Assembly: GCF_037176765.1 (NCBI RefSeq) | Contig: NC_090025.1 | Location: 173,026,040-173,090,039, forward strand | DNA from: Anolis sagrei | Lineage: Eukaryota; Chordata; Lepidosauria; Squamata; Anolidae | Direction: 5' to 3' | Length of the DNA stretch: 64,000 nt | Shown: positions 1-13,100 of the stretch, one piece after another | Position numbering within the stretch: position 1 is the stretch's first letter | Layout: the number at the start of each line of letters is the position of its first letter | The notes under the pieces: generated by a model | What the model was told of the DNA's origin: nothing | What the model saw: only the letters and a program-made list of their open reading frames with translations | The model's database searches: none | Made by a program: the position numbers and the translations under genes

Positions 1-351
1 ATCTGCCTGCAATTTGCTAAATAATGGGTGGGAATTAAGAGGTCATCCAGACCCTGACTTCCAGTATTGCTAGCCAGCATAATCAATGGTTGTGAATACT
101 GGCAGATAGGTCCAGCAACATCTAGAGTGACCTATGATTCCTACTCCTAGGGTTAATCCAATTTAAGTACCATTTACAGCAGACTTCATTCTCAAATAGT
201 AATCCAATACTCATGTAAATCCAATGCTTGGTTGGGATTAGCTTTTCAGTTTAATGTATTGAGTTTACCTTTATATTTTAAACCTGTAAGCTGCGGTTTA
301 TAACTGGTTTAAATTAAAGATTAAGTCTTGCAAAGAAACCCATGACTGGGG

Positions 352-566
352 GTACATCTAGACTTTAGAATGAATGCAGTTTGACACAATTTTAATTGCA
401 ATGGTTCAGCAACATGGAATCATATGAGTTATAATTGTATATTTACTCTTCTCTGCCAAATAATGTTGGTGCCTGACTGAACTACAACTCCCACAAATCC
501 ATAGCATTGAGCTGTGGCAGTTAAGGTGCTATCAAACTGCATTAATTCTACAGTGTAGATGCACCT
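352..566. mobile_element. Miniature inverted-repeat element (GGTGCATCTACACTGTAGAA family)
   Basis: The left end is a diverged gtacatctagactttagaat. The right end, attctacagtgtagatgcacc read inverted, matches it. The inside holds paired 'atgcagtttgacacaa' and 'tcaaactgcattaattct' arms. Other copies are at 32405-32965, 38286-38716 and 42812-42958. It is probably non-autonomous hAT by its termini; no clear TSD was seen here. Confidence 0.6.
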
Positions 567-654
567 TGAGTTGGGATTCAAATCCTGACCTCCTTATTTT
601 ATAATAGCCATTGCACTCATTAGCAACCCTATCAGCGAAAGTCAGCATGATGTA

Positions 655-659
<5 letters not shown>

Positions 660-686
<27 letters not shown>

Positions 687-1440
687 GGCAATCCCTCGTT
701 GTCCATGTATGATGGCCTTCCAAGTACAATGTCTTGACGGTGGTTATGTAGGTGACTGTGCACCCCTATTCTTAACCCGCATGTTCTTCCACAGTGAGGG
801 CATCGGTTTCCAGATGGAAGGTGATCCTGGTCAGGGTTGGCTGGATGCGCCTTCCTCTTGGCACGTTTCTTCCCTTCACTCTCCATTAGTGCCTCTTCAA
901 ATTCCACAACACTACTGGTCACAGCTGACCTCTAGTTAGAGCACTTGAGAGCCAAGGCTTCCCAGTTCTTGGTATCTATGCCACAGTTTTTAAGGTTACC
1001 TTTAAGCCCATCTTTCAATCTCTTTTCCTGTCCACCAACATTCCGTTTTCTGTTCTTGAGTTGCGAGTATGGTAACTGGTGATGGTGATCGGGCATTCGG
1101 ACCAAATCGGACAACATTGTCTGAATGCCAGTGGAGTTGATGGCATAGGAGCATCACTTCAATGCTGGTGATAGTTGGACAGTACGCTGACATTTGTCTC
1201 TTCCCAAGAGATTTGTAGGTTTTTTCAGAGGCAATACTGATGGAATTGTTCCAGAAGTTGAGTGTGACGTCTATAGACAGTCCATGTTTCATAGGCATAT
1301 AGCAGGGTTGGGAGGACAATAGCTTTATAAACAAGCACCTTGGTATGCCTGTGAATGTCTCAATCCTCAAACCTTCTCTGCGTCATTCGGAAAAATGCTG
1401 CACTCGCAGAGCTCAGACTGTTGTATTTCAATGTCAATGT
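660..1440 (-). mobile_element. RTE-like LINE, 3' part with C2H2-type tail
   Basis: The minus strand carries a decayed reverse-transcriptase C-terminus. Pieces are recognisable: KLLSSQPCYMPMKHGLSID (degraded 'vLPtLLYGcEtWtvy'), the VRMPDHHH region, GGQEKRLKDGLKGNLKN and NWEALALKCS. These are followed by a CPHCGRTCGLRIGVHSHLHN finger. The 3' end is an (AAGT)n tail. Related fragments lie at 36495-36695 and 39345-39690. It is broken by several frame changes and is not a host zinc-finger gene. Confidence 0.7.
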
Positions 1441-1469
1441 TGACTTTTGAGGAGAGTTAGCAACCCTAT

Positions 1470-1645
1470 CAGCGAAAGCCAACATGATGTAGTAGTTGGA
1501 GCATTGGACAATGATCAGTGTTCAATTCCCCTATACGTCATGGAAATCCACTGGGTTTCTTAGCTCCAGAAAATCCCATGATAGGTCTACTTTCCAAGTG
1601 CTATAAATTGAAATGACTTGAAGGCGCAAAACAATAACATGCCAC
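1470..1645 (+). mobile_element. tRNA-derived SINE, decayed
   Basis: Starts near 'caacatgatgtagtagttggagcattgg', followed by 'cccactgg'-like and 'gacttgaaggcgcaaaacaa' parts, as in a common squamate tRNA-head SINE. Copies or fragments are at 10030-10073, 17430-17550, 33515-33660, 57645-57870 and, reversed, 58210-58345 and 44290-44480. Confidence 0.5.
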
Positions 1646-2074
1646 CTTGATGTCAGTTTCTTCTACCTCCCTGCTAGTAAAACCAGCATCACCTACAACC
1701 ACCTAACTTTTTGTAGCAATACCCAAAGCATTTTTAAAGCAATAGTTGTATGTCCAAATGGATCCTCGGTGGTTTCAGATGTATGTGCTATGGCAAATTC
1801 ACAGGGTTTTCCTAGGAGTATAATTCAATCAGCAAAGAGCACAATTCCCACCCCTATTTTAATGCCTTTTACAAGCTGCTGAAAACAAAAGGCAAAATTA
1901 TCCTCAAATACGCATTTGTTGCAATTTCAGATCAATTGTGAGGTTTTTAAAACCATTTTTTGTATATAAGCTTTATTGATAGTTTGGAGATTTTTTTCCC
2001 CACTTTTAATTCAATTGCTTTCTGATGGTGATATTAATGCATGTAGATGTATTTGCTGCTCAGTATTATCATTT

Positions 2075-2404
2075 TTGGCCCCTGCTGGTGCAGTGTGTTA
2101 AACTGCTGAGCTGCTAAACTTGCTGACCAAAAGGTTGGCAGTTTGAATCCGGGGAACGGGGCGAGCTCCCGCTGTTAGGCCCAGTTTCTGCCAACCTAGC
2201 AGTTCGAAAACATATAAATGTGAGTAGACCAATAGGTACCGCTTCTTCAGGAAGGTAACAGCACTCCATGCAGTCACGCTGGCCCCATGACCTTGGAGGC
2301 ATCTACGGACAAAGCCAGCTCTTCAGCTTAGAATGGGGATGCCCACCACCCCCAAGAGTCGGACACGACTAGACTTAATGTCAAGGGGAAGCCTTTACCT
2401 TTAC
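2075..2404 (+). mobile_element. Sauria-SINE-like element
   Basis: Full-length tRNA-derived SINE. It has a B-box-like ggcagtttgaatccgg, the body 'ccaacctagcagttcgaaaa', an AGTCGGACACGACT motif like the BovB 3' end, and a CCTTTA tail. It is flanked by a direct 10-bp repeat, attatcattt, at 2065-2074 and 2408-2417. Confidence 0.8.
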
Positions 2405-2944
2405 ATTATTATCATTTAAAAAAACTTTTTGTAAGAGTTATAGTACAAAAGTGCCATTATACAGATACTTTGTTTTCATTTTGTAAGTGGGGAAGAAACC
2501 TTTTCTTTTCATATATCTTGGAATAAGAAAAAAACACTTGGAAGTGGGAATTAAAAGATCGTAGCTGGCGGCAGGATTTACAAGAAAACAGTCCAGGACA
2601 ACAGAAAAGTCATTTGAATATTTATTTTTTTAAAAATCTTGAGAACTATAGCAGCTAATTCTGCAATAGCTCAACACATTTGCCAAGTCTAAAAGATTAT
2701 CTGATCTAGCTTTACTATAATAAGGCTTCTTTTCTATTCAGGAGGGTATTTGACCCCTATAAATATACATATAACATTTTGCATATTGTATTCCTGATTC
2801 TTATCTCCCATTTTATACAATGTGCTTTACCTCAATAACTATTGTATTGCTCAGATATAATTATAGGTAAGATATTCACATCATGCTAATTGAAAGAAGC
2901 ACGTGAATCACGTCTGAGAGGGGAGGAAAACCCATAAAGAAGTA

Positions 2945-3475
2945 TTGTGTTGCTGTGAGTTTTCTGGGCTGTCTGGCCATGTTCCAGAAGCATTCTCTCC
3001 TCACATTTCACCCACATCTATGGCAGGCACCCTCAGAGGCTATGATGTCTGTTGGAAACTAGTCAAGTGGGATTTATATTTCTGTGGAATCAATCATAGA
3101 ATCAAAGAGTTGGAAGAGACCTCATGGGCCATCCAGTCCAACCCCCTGCCAAGAAGCAGGAATATTGCATTCAAATCACCCCTGACAGATGGCCATCCAG
3201 CCTCTGTTTAAAAGCTTCCAAAGAAGGAGTCTCCACCACACTCTGGGGCAGAGAGTTCCACTGCTGAACAGCTATGTCCACAGATATATAGCTTTGTCCA
3301 CAGATATATAGGCTTTGAAGCTGCAAGGCCATTAAATGCTAATCAAGGTGGCCAATTTCAACATTCATACTTGCTTCATTCAGACAAGAGTTTTTCTCCC
3401 ACCCTAGACATTCCACAGATATATAAACCTCAGTTGCTTAGCTTCCAACAGACATCCTACAAACTACCTTCTGCC
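2945..3475. mobile_element. Inverted-repeat element (ATGTTCCAGAAGCATT family) split by CR1
   Basis: Opens with tgctgtgagttttctgggct then ccatgttccagaagcattct. It resumes after 3280 with the internal 'acagacaagagtttttctccc' and 'ccacagatatataaa' blocks. The 3095-3280 insert is a CR1 3' end. The full plan of this family is seen at 4598-5410. Confidence 0.6.
3095..3280 (-). mobile_element. CR1-like LINE 3' end
   Basis: The reverse complement reads as the CR1 tail: ggctggatggccatctgtc, ggggttggactggatggccc, aggtctcttccaactctttg, ending in ATTCTATGATT repeats. Similar ends lie at 9085-9185, 33660-33800, 43450-43830, 59535-59635 and 61468-61830. Confidence 0.75.
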
Positions 3476-3919
3476 TTACGAATTTCTAGTGAGTCATGAC
3501 TTCTCATGATATGTCTTCTTGGCTTCTAGGAAGAGTTCAAAGCTTGACTTGCTCTAAGATCCTTTTATTTATCTTTTTAGGAGTCTGTGGCCAATAGCAA
3601 TTCTGAAATATCTGATAGACTTTGTTAATCCAACCATCCTCATCTCTTACCATCATCATACAAAGCAACTATTTTTTCAGTTTCTGTACAATATCATTAA
3701 AATCTATGTATAATTATTGAGTCAACACAACCAGTATTTAGGGGCTGGATATGGATTCGAATGTAACAGTATGAAGCTTGGAGCACTGGATCTATTCATC
3801 TGCATAGAAGATGCAGATTGTATCAGAATCAGCATGTATTGTGGCCTCACGAAATCAATTCAAGGTGTGGCTGAACACTCAAGCATCTTTGTCCCTTTGA
3901 CCACTTGGGAAATTTTGTA

Positions 3920-3925
3920 TTTAAT
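3920..3925 (-). promoter_or_regulatory. Candidate poly(A) signal for gene 1
   Basis: ATTAAA on the minus strand, about 145 nt past the gene 1 stop. An AATAAA lies further on at 3564-3569. Both hexamers are common by chance, so cDNA would have to decide. Confidence 0.25.
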
Positions 3926-4068
3926 GTTAAAGGCACTGAACAATCTGGAATCAGTAGGTCCCATGCAGTAAAGTGAGACATTAAATGTAAGCTAATGGAG
4001 AAAAGATTTACAAAACTGGAGTTTCAGAGTATATGGTACAGATTGTTTTTGTCTCCTTGTTGTGCTCC

Positions 4069-4133
4069 TTAGTAGGTCCTGATCTCTTGTTGCACCACCT
4101 TCAAGAGAATTTGAAGCTGCAGTGTAAGATAAT
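4069..4133 (-). CDS. Gene 1 exon 12 (C-terminal tail and stop)
   Basis: 65 nt after acceptor ccgtgttgcag. In frame it reads [20 protein letters not shown] then TAA. It resembles the xCT tail TRTLQIILEVVPEEDKL, and it gives a total length equal to human xCT minus 27. Found only through the phase-1 join, so slightly less certain than the other exons. Confidence 0.82.
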
Positions 4134-7100
4134 CTGCAACACGGAAAAGATAGGAAGAGTTAAGCACCTGAATATCTCATCTGACAGTATTTAAATGTAA
4201 AATGCTACTGCTTCAATAAAAGAGCAAAAACTCAATTAGTGAAATGGTTCAATGAGGAACACCATTGTTGCTCCTGCCCCAGTAAAGTCAAAGGATTCTC
4301 CCATTCCATTGCAAACAAGAATAAATCCTTTAGCTCAAATGAGTTTGAATCACCTCACCGTAGTTTGTTAAGGTCTCATGGAGTTTTTATGTCCGTGGCC
4401 AACCAATCCTTTGAACTTGGTAAAATCAAATGACTTCAGAGATGTGATATGAGCTAAATGGGAAAGATACACACACTTCCCATTCTCTATAATGCCCCGT
4501 GCATGGATTATGTGCATGCATCTGTAATAGGGACCAGTCTGTATTTGGTTCTTTCTAAGGATCCATAGTTATTATGGATTGGATGACTCAAGACCTCGTT
4601 GATGTGAGTTTTCCTGACTGTACGGCCATGTTCCAGAAGCATTTTCTCCTGATGTTTCACCCACATCTATGGCAGGCATCCTCAGAGGTCTGTTGGAAAC
4701 TAGGCAACTGAAGTTTATATATCTGTGGAATGTTTAGGGCGGGGAAAAGAATTCTTATCTGTTTGAGGCAAGTGTGAATGATGCAATTGGCCACCTTGAT
4801 AAGCATTGAATAGCCTTGCAACTTCAAAACCTTACTGGTTGCTACCTGGGGGAATCCTTTGTTGTGAGGGGTTAGCTGGCCCTGGTTGTTTCATGTCAGA
4901 AATTCCCCTGATTTTTAGTGTTCCTCTTTATTTACTGTCCTGATTTTAGAGGTTTTTTTTAATACTGGTAGCCAGATTTCGTTCATTTTCATGGTTTCTT
5001 CCTTTGTTAGAGTGCCTTAGCATTTCTGTGTTCCAATATGCTGTGTCCAGGTTGGTTCATCAGGTGCTCTGCTATGGCTGACTTCTCTGCTTGAATTAGT
5101 CTGGAGTGCCTTTTATGTTCTTTGATTCATGTTTGGGTGCTTTGTTTGATGGTCTCTATGTAGACTTGTCCACAGCTGCATGGCTGATTAATATCTGCCT
5201 CAAGCAGACAAGAGTTATTTCCCCCAGCCTGGACCCTCCACAGATATATAAATCTAACTTGCCTAGTTTCCAACAAACCTCACAAACTCTGAGGATGCCT
5301 GCCACAAATGTGGGCAAAACATCAGGAGAGAATGCTTCTTGAACATAGCCATAAAGCCCGGAAAACTTACAGCAACCCAGTGATTCTGGCCATGAAAGCC
5401 TTTGATGACTTCAGAGATTATTGTGGTATGAGATAAATAGTAAAATGGGAAAGATACACACACTTCCCATTTTTTATAATGTGCTGCACATGAATTATTT
5501 GCATACATGTGTAGTAGGGAGCAGGCTGTATTAGGTCCTTTCTAAGGATCCAGAGTTATGGTGGATTGGATAAATCAAGACCTCTTTCTGTCATAATTTT
5601 AAGGATGCTGTACTATTGGATGAGAGTCAGTCTCTACTTACGAAATGTGGTTCGGCACCCATTTGGCATTGATCCATTGTTGAGCAAGTAATATACTGGA
5701 AATCCACTTAAAACCATTGCACATCCAATGCTGATGCTGACTGGGTCAGAATAGAAGGACATTCCCACCGTGAAAAGGCAGATGATAGTAAAGGAAACTG
5801 GTATGAAGAGAGGAACCTGAACAAAAAAGATTTTCAAAAACATTGTTATACATGATTAAATGATTCCAATATAATCTTTATCTAACTTTGAATAATGTTG
5901 TTGTTGTTGTTGTTTGACCTCTGTATCTGCAGAACTTATATCTATGGCTTCATTTATCCATAATTTTGCAATAATTCCCTAGCCAGTATGTGGCCACACT
6001 GCCCGGAAACAAGTTACGTATTATGTGAGTGTAATCCAAAAAAGGAACTTTTCCCAAGTTCAGTCTTTTTTCTGGATAAATCTGATCTAGTTGTGGTCAC
6101 AGAAGACTAGATTGCATCCAGATTTATTCTGATCCCATCCAGACTGGGTTGATGTGATCAATATAAAATACCCTCTGAAAATGCACTTTGAATAAAGCAT
6201 AATGGATCAGACATCCAACTAATGTTTTGGACCCCACTTTGGAATTGTTCTGAGAACCTTGAAGTCTGATCCACAAATGTAAAAAACAATTATTTATTTC
6301 TTAGCACAGATGGGCTAAATCTGTAAACTCTGCAGGTGAGGAACTATAAACTCTGCAGGTGAGGAACTGTTTCTCAACCTAGGGTTCGGGACTCCAAAGG
6401 GGCGTGTTGCAAGGGGGTGTCAGAGTGGTTGCCAAAGACCATGAGAAAACAGTATTTTTTGTTGGTCATGGGGGTTCTCTGTGGGAAGTCTGGCCCAATT
6501 CTATCATTGGTGGGGTTCAGAATATTTTTTGATTGTAGGTAAACTATAAATCCCAGCAACTACAAGTCCCAAATGACAAAATCCCAAATATCAAGTCTAT
6601 TTTCCCTAAACTCCACCAGTGTTCACATTTAGGCATAATGAGCATTCATGCTCAGTTTGGTCCCGATCCATCATTGTTTGAGTCTACAGTGTTCTCTGGA
6701 TGTAGGTGAACTACAACTCCGAAACCCAAAGTCAATGCCTACCAAACCTTTCCAGTATTTTCTGATAGTCATGGGAGTTCTGTGTGCCAAGTTTGATTCA
6801 ATTTCATTGCTGGTAGAGTTCAGAATGCTCTTTGATTGTAGGTTAACTATAAATCCCAGCAACTACAACTCCCAAATGACAAAATCAATCCCCCACCCCA
6901 CCAGTATTCAAATTTGGGCGTATCGGATATTTGTGCCAAATTTTGTCTAGTGAATGAAAATAAATTCTGCATATCAGATATTTACATTACAATTCATAAA
7001 AGTAGCAAAATTACAGTTATGAAGTAGCAACGAAAATAATTTTATGGTTGGGGGTCACCACAACATGAGGAATTGTATTAAGTGGTCTCGGCATTAGGAA

Positions 7101-10100
7101 GGTTGAGAACCACTGATACAGATAAACCAAAATTAAAATTTACTGCATGAAAAGGTAGGAATATCTTGTCTTTAGCCACAAGAGGGCAATAGGTGAAAAC
7201 AAATAATGAACTATGACTGTTTTCTCTTCTGAAGACATTAACTGTGGAAGTGAGTTTTCTGAGCTATCTCCCTAACTCTTCCAAACCAAGGTATCTTCCA
7301 AATTTCATTTAGACTACATCTTCCTTCAGCCCCAGAAAGCTGGATATTAGCTGGATGTTTTGAGTAGAGTTGTAGTGCAACATGTCTGGAGGGTGGCAGG
7401 CTGAGAGAGATTACTTTCATATTTGTTTTGAACTTTTGGTGGATGTTGAGAAACCAAAAAGTTGGGATTTTAAAATCAGCTAATTTTATTTAATGCTCTT
7501 ACTATTAGTAGTTAAGCCTGAGAAAGACTTCATTGTTTTATAGGAAGGGAGGAAACATGTTTGGGGGAACCACCAAACATCACAGAACAAAGAGAGTAGC
7601 TTTTCAGGAAATCCTAGATGGTCTAGACCAGTGATTCTCAACCTGTGGGTCCCCAGGTGTTTTGGCCTACAACTCCCAGAAATCCCAGCCAGTTTACCAG
7701 CTGTTGGGATTTCTGGGAGTTGAAGGCCAAAACATCTGGGGAGCCACAGGTTAAGAACCACTGGTCTAGACTCAGAGTAAGACCCTAAGAGAGCCTTATG
7801 TTTGCCATCTGAAGCCTACAAAGATGGCTTTCCAAGAAATTGTAATACAGTAAAATATACTAAAAAATAGAGCAGGAAAGAGTTTACCTTGAATGGACTC
7901 AGTATCTCAGGATGACGGCAACGATGAACTATAAGTCCAAGGGTGGCTAATCCTATGAAAAGCCATCGGGAGAAGCTGAAGAAGTTCAGTAGGTGGTAAA
8001 GATCTCCCACACAAATCATAGCCGTGACCAAAGGGAACTGGGAAGTTATAATGATAACAGATACGTAGTAAACTTCAGTCTTAGATGTTGAAATATAATA
8101 GAGCTCAGTACTTAAAGCAGGAATGGGCAAACTTCAGCCATCCAGGTGTTGTGGACTTCAACTGCCACAATTCCTAACAGCTTACCGGCTGTTAGGAATT
8201 GTGGGAGTTCAAGTTCAAAACACCTAAGGGCCGAAGTTTGCACATGCCTGACTTAAAGTGTTTTTTAATGTATTTATTTACAGGTATTCCACCCTTCTCG
8301 CACCACAGGGGACTCAGGGCGGATCACAGTGCACATATACATGGCAAACATTCAATGCCATAGACTCACAACATATATAGACAGACACACAGAGGCTATT
8401 TAACTTTCCAGCTTCATGAGGGTATGCTTCGAGTTCCGACCACCATGGGAGCTGTCGCTTCACCGTCCACTTGTGACACTGATAGAGTACTTCCTCATCC
8501 TTTTGCATGTTGCTGGAGATTTTTCTGGTGTTGCAAATTAGTTAAATTAGCCTCCCCACATAAGCGGTACCTAAATTTCCTACTTGACAGATGCAACTGT
8601 CTTTCAGGCTGCAAAGGTCAACAGCAAGCTAGACAAATGGTCAGGAGCTTACTCCAACCCGGACTGGCTTCGAACTCATGTCCTTTCAGTCAGTAGTGAT
8701 TTTAATGTAGCTGACTTCCAACCAGCTGCACCATAACCCGGTCCTACCAACCCGTTTTTAAATGTTTTCGAGCAGCAGTGATAGGGTCAGGTAGTTTTAG
8801 GTAAAGGAAAGTCACCTATTCCAGCAATTCCTAAAATTTGGATCTCCAGATGTCTTGGACTTCAGCTCCCAGAATTTTTGACTGTTGGCTTGGAGATGAA
8901 GTTGCAAACACTTAGAGGACCAAAGTTTGAGAGCCACTATCTTACTCCTCACATCCTCGAGAAGGAATCTGGTATTCTAACTGGGGCTTGCCAACTCTAC
9001 GTCTTATCTCCTTATTATCTGAAGTTTACCAAAAGTGAAACTAGTTTAGCTCAGTGTGGGGTGTGTGTGTGCTTTGAATGTAATCTGTCGGAGGTGCTTT
9101 GAATGTGATTTCCCTGCTTCCTGGCAAGGGGTTGGACTTGATGTCCCACGAGGTCTCTTCCAACTCTATAATTCTATGATTCTATGACATATAGCTCCTC
9201 CAGATGGCCAATAAGCCCAGTAAAAATAGGGCTACTATGTTGCAATGATACCTAGTTCATAGTAGTTGTTCCCATTCCACATTATGATTGATTGTATGTG
9301 TATGCCATCTTCTGCCCAGAGTGGGACCCAAGACAAATTTCAAAACAATTAAAATATTTGGTAAATTCAGTCATGCCATAAATATCTTTCATGTCTTGAT
9401 GGAAGGGTAGGGAACGGTGGCATGGCCAGATGTACAGAAGGAATGAAGACAATGGATCGTGCTATGGATATTAAGTTATCCTGGGACTTTAAAAACAAGC
9501 AAACATAATACCTCCTGTCCTGGGTTTCATAGGCTCCAGCTGGAGGTGATCAAATTCATGATGGATAAACTGGAACAAGGAGATACAACCCCAATCCTTT
9601 CCTATCTTTAGTGGATTTCTTACAATAAAGCTTTTGTTTGTTTCTCTAGCCATTGGTGTCTTTGCGTGTCAATCAGTATCCCTAGCTGCTCTTTCTCTCC
9701 ATTGTAAGCGACTATAGCAGGAATGTGCTGAAACCTATAACAAAGAGTGGCTCATGCCTTTAGGGATTCTTTTGTGATAGAGGAGGACTCCTGTCTATAT
9801 GCAATCTTCAAATTCTATTTTGAGGTAGACCAAAGAATAAAAACCAAAATCCTTATCTGGGTATTCGAAAGTTTTTTCATCTGGCAAAAATGTTTGAAAA
9901 CCCAATTTCTATGTATGGTTGTGAAGGCTGTGTAGTGAAGAAAACCAAAAAAGAGAGAGGACAACGTATTTGAAAAACTGTAAGAACACTATTGACCACT
10001 AAAAATACGTATCATTGGGTTTTATAGCAAATGGAAGAGTCAACATGATGCAGTGGTTAGAGCAATTCTGGAGCAGGCATGGGCAAACATCAGCCCTCCA

Positions 10101-13100
10101 GGTGTTTTGGACTCCAACTCCCACAATTCCTAACAGCCTACGGCTGTTAGGAATTGTGGAACTTGAAGTTCAAAACACCTGGAGGGCTGAAGTTTGCCCA
10201 TGCCTGCTCTGGAGAGATTCTGGTTGGGATAAAAACAACTGCTAATTTGATGTACCACTAATGTTCGTACTGCTACTAGTTATGTCTGAGAAGCACTTCA
10301 TTATCTTAAAAGAGGGCAGGGCTGACACAATTTAAGGAACCACTAAATGACATGGAAGAAGAAGAATATATTCTTAAAGAAATCCTAGGTGGTCTAGAAA
10401 ATTAAGACCCCAAGAGAGGGCTCAGCCACAGAATGATAGTGAACCTCACAATTCCAAGGTGAAAAGAAAAAGAAAAAAATGTTCATTACAAAAGACAATA
10501 TTATGAATAAGTGAGAATCAAACAGCTGAAATGTTTTACAAAATATCATTACAAAACATAGGTACCAGGCACAGCTGGTAAATCATCAGCAGTGATAAGA
10601 TCTACCAACCGAAAGGTTGCCATTTCGAAGCCCCGGGTCGGCATGAGCACCCAGCTCACTGTTTACCTAAGCAGTTCAAAAACAGCTTAGAGCTATAAGT
10701 AGAGAAATTGGGTACTGTTAAAAAGAGGAGGATAAAGGTAAAGGTTTTCCCATGACATTAAGTCTAGTCATCTAGACCTAGAATCATAGAATCATATGTC
10801 GTCTCCAACTCTGGGGGTTGATGCTCATCTCCATTTCTAAGCTGAAGAGCCGGTGTTGCCTGTAGACACTTCCAAGGTCATGTGGCCAGCATGACTGCAT
10901 GGAGTGCCATTACCTTCCCGCCGAAGAGGTATCTATTGATTTACTCACATTGGCATGTTTTCAAACTGCTAGGTTGGCAGAAGCTGGGGCTAACAGCGGG
11001 AGCTCACCTCACTTCCCGGATTTGAACTTGTGACCTTTCGATCAGCAAGTTCAACAACTCAGTGGTTTAACCCACTGCACCACTGAAGGATCCACTGGAG
11101 GTTTTTTACGATACCATTAAAAAAAGATCAGAAAATGCCCGGCGACCAAAAGGAAGGAGGAAGTCCTGATGACTCTTCGTCATATGGAGCAACAGCACCC
11201 CCCCCCATGGCTGGATTCGAGCACAACCTCCAAGGCGCCAAAAACCAACATACCTCCTTTCAAGTCTGATCCTGTCCTGTCATCCAGACGGCATTGAATG
11301 TTTGCCATATATGTGTACTGTGATCCCCCTGAGACCCCTTGGGGACATAGGGCAGAATATAAATATAGTGTTGTTGTTGTTGCTGTTGTTAGGTACCCAC
11401 TAGAGTTGTCAACTAATTAACTATTTTTAGATGAATCATCTGGAATTTAATGGATGGACATATGCATTTTCATATCACTGAATGCATGATAACCTTAAGT
11501 GCGAGGAATGTTCTTAATTGTGGATTTTCTTCCTCAGGATCTGTTCGTCTATTGCAGCCAAAAAACAAAGAGGCAAAGAGTCTCATGGCACCTCAAAGAC
11601 GAACTAATTTATTTCCTTGTTGGCTTTTTCAGAGCTGTTCCAGACAGGGCTAATATGTCAAGAGATTGTGGGATTTGTTGATGTAGTTCCTAGAGTTGTT
11701 TTAAAATATTCTAATGTGTTTCTTTAGTCCTAGATTACTTTTTTGAGTTAGCAGCATCAACTGTAACAACTTAAGTTGGTGTCTTTTTATTAAACATAAA
11801 AAGTTCTCTTCACCTTTCTTTAAAAAATATAAATAGAGAATCTCAGAACTTGTCTGCACAGACTGAATAGTCCATACTCGTCTTGTCATTGCTCCTACCT
11901 GTCTTCGCAATGTTCTTTTACTTCTGATGTTTATTACAGGGCAAACCCAGTTAACAAAGTCTAGCCCCATGTTAAGAAGAGTCAGGGAATGCTCCAGAGT
12001 TTGCTCCAAACTCCTGAATATACCACGACTTCGGAACAGTGTTGGCAGCAGGACTGGGTGCAATGTGGTCCACTCTACTGTCCACACAGTCTCCTGCCAC
12101 CATTCCTTTTTCCCTGAGCTCATTAGGAGAAAAGGGGATGAATCAGACCAATGTTTCCTCCATTACCATTGCCAGAAGACCACAGAACTCAATGAGAGCT
12201 CATGGTTGTCGCAGGTGCCCTGTGCTAACCACACAACCAGTAATCAGTAACACTTATAATATGAGAATCCCCACTTCTTTGAACCAATATGAATAAACCT
12301 ATGAACTACACCGGGATTGTGGCACAGCTGGCTGAGTGTCAGCTGCATTAAGATCACTCTGACCAAAAATGTCATGAGTTCGAAGCCAGCCCAGGTTGGA
12401 GTTGGTTTCCAACCAATTGTGTAGCCTGTTGTCGACTTTTGCAACCCGAAAGACAATTGCATCTGTCAAGTAGGAAAATTAGGTCCCACCTTAAACTGTG
12501 GGGAGGCTAAATTAACTAATTTATGAGGCCATAAAGAAGACTCCAGCAAAGCACTCCAGCGGGGAAGCATGCGGGGAGTGCGGAAGTACTTTATCAGCAT
12601 CACAGATGGATGATGAAAGCGACATCTCCCCTGGCGACCAGAAAAAGTTAAATAGCCTCTGTGTATGTCTGTATATGTTTGTATGTCAAAAATTGGCATT
12701 GAATGTTTGCCATATATGTGTACACTGTAATCCGCCCTGAGTGAGAAGGGCGGAATATAAAAGCTGTAAATAAATAAAATAATAATACAGCCTGCTTCTT
12801 CAAATGCTGACCAGCTATATAGTCCGTGGAAACCTATGTAAAACCAACAGATTAGTGTTTAGGATGCCTATAAGCGATTTCCTTTTATATTTATTCTAGG
12901 AAAGCTTAGAATACACATTGAAAATATGTATTATTTTATGGAATATACTACATCTTTTTCTCTGTTCAGACTTTCAGAAGAAACCGATAAAGGAAAAGTT
13001 GGATGCTGTATGAAAAGAAGAAGACCTTACCATCAGCATAACAGCTGGCAGGGGTGTATGCCTTTGAATGTGGATCATGGAGAAGAGGGAAGGCCACTGA

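Noticed and set aside
680-922. Open frame with a C2H2-like finger on the minus strand as a host zinc-finger gene
   Set aside because: The same segment recurs at 36495-36695 and 39345-39690 next to RTE-type RT remnants and short tandem tails; it is LINE-derived.
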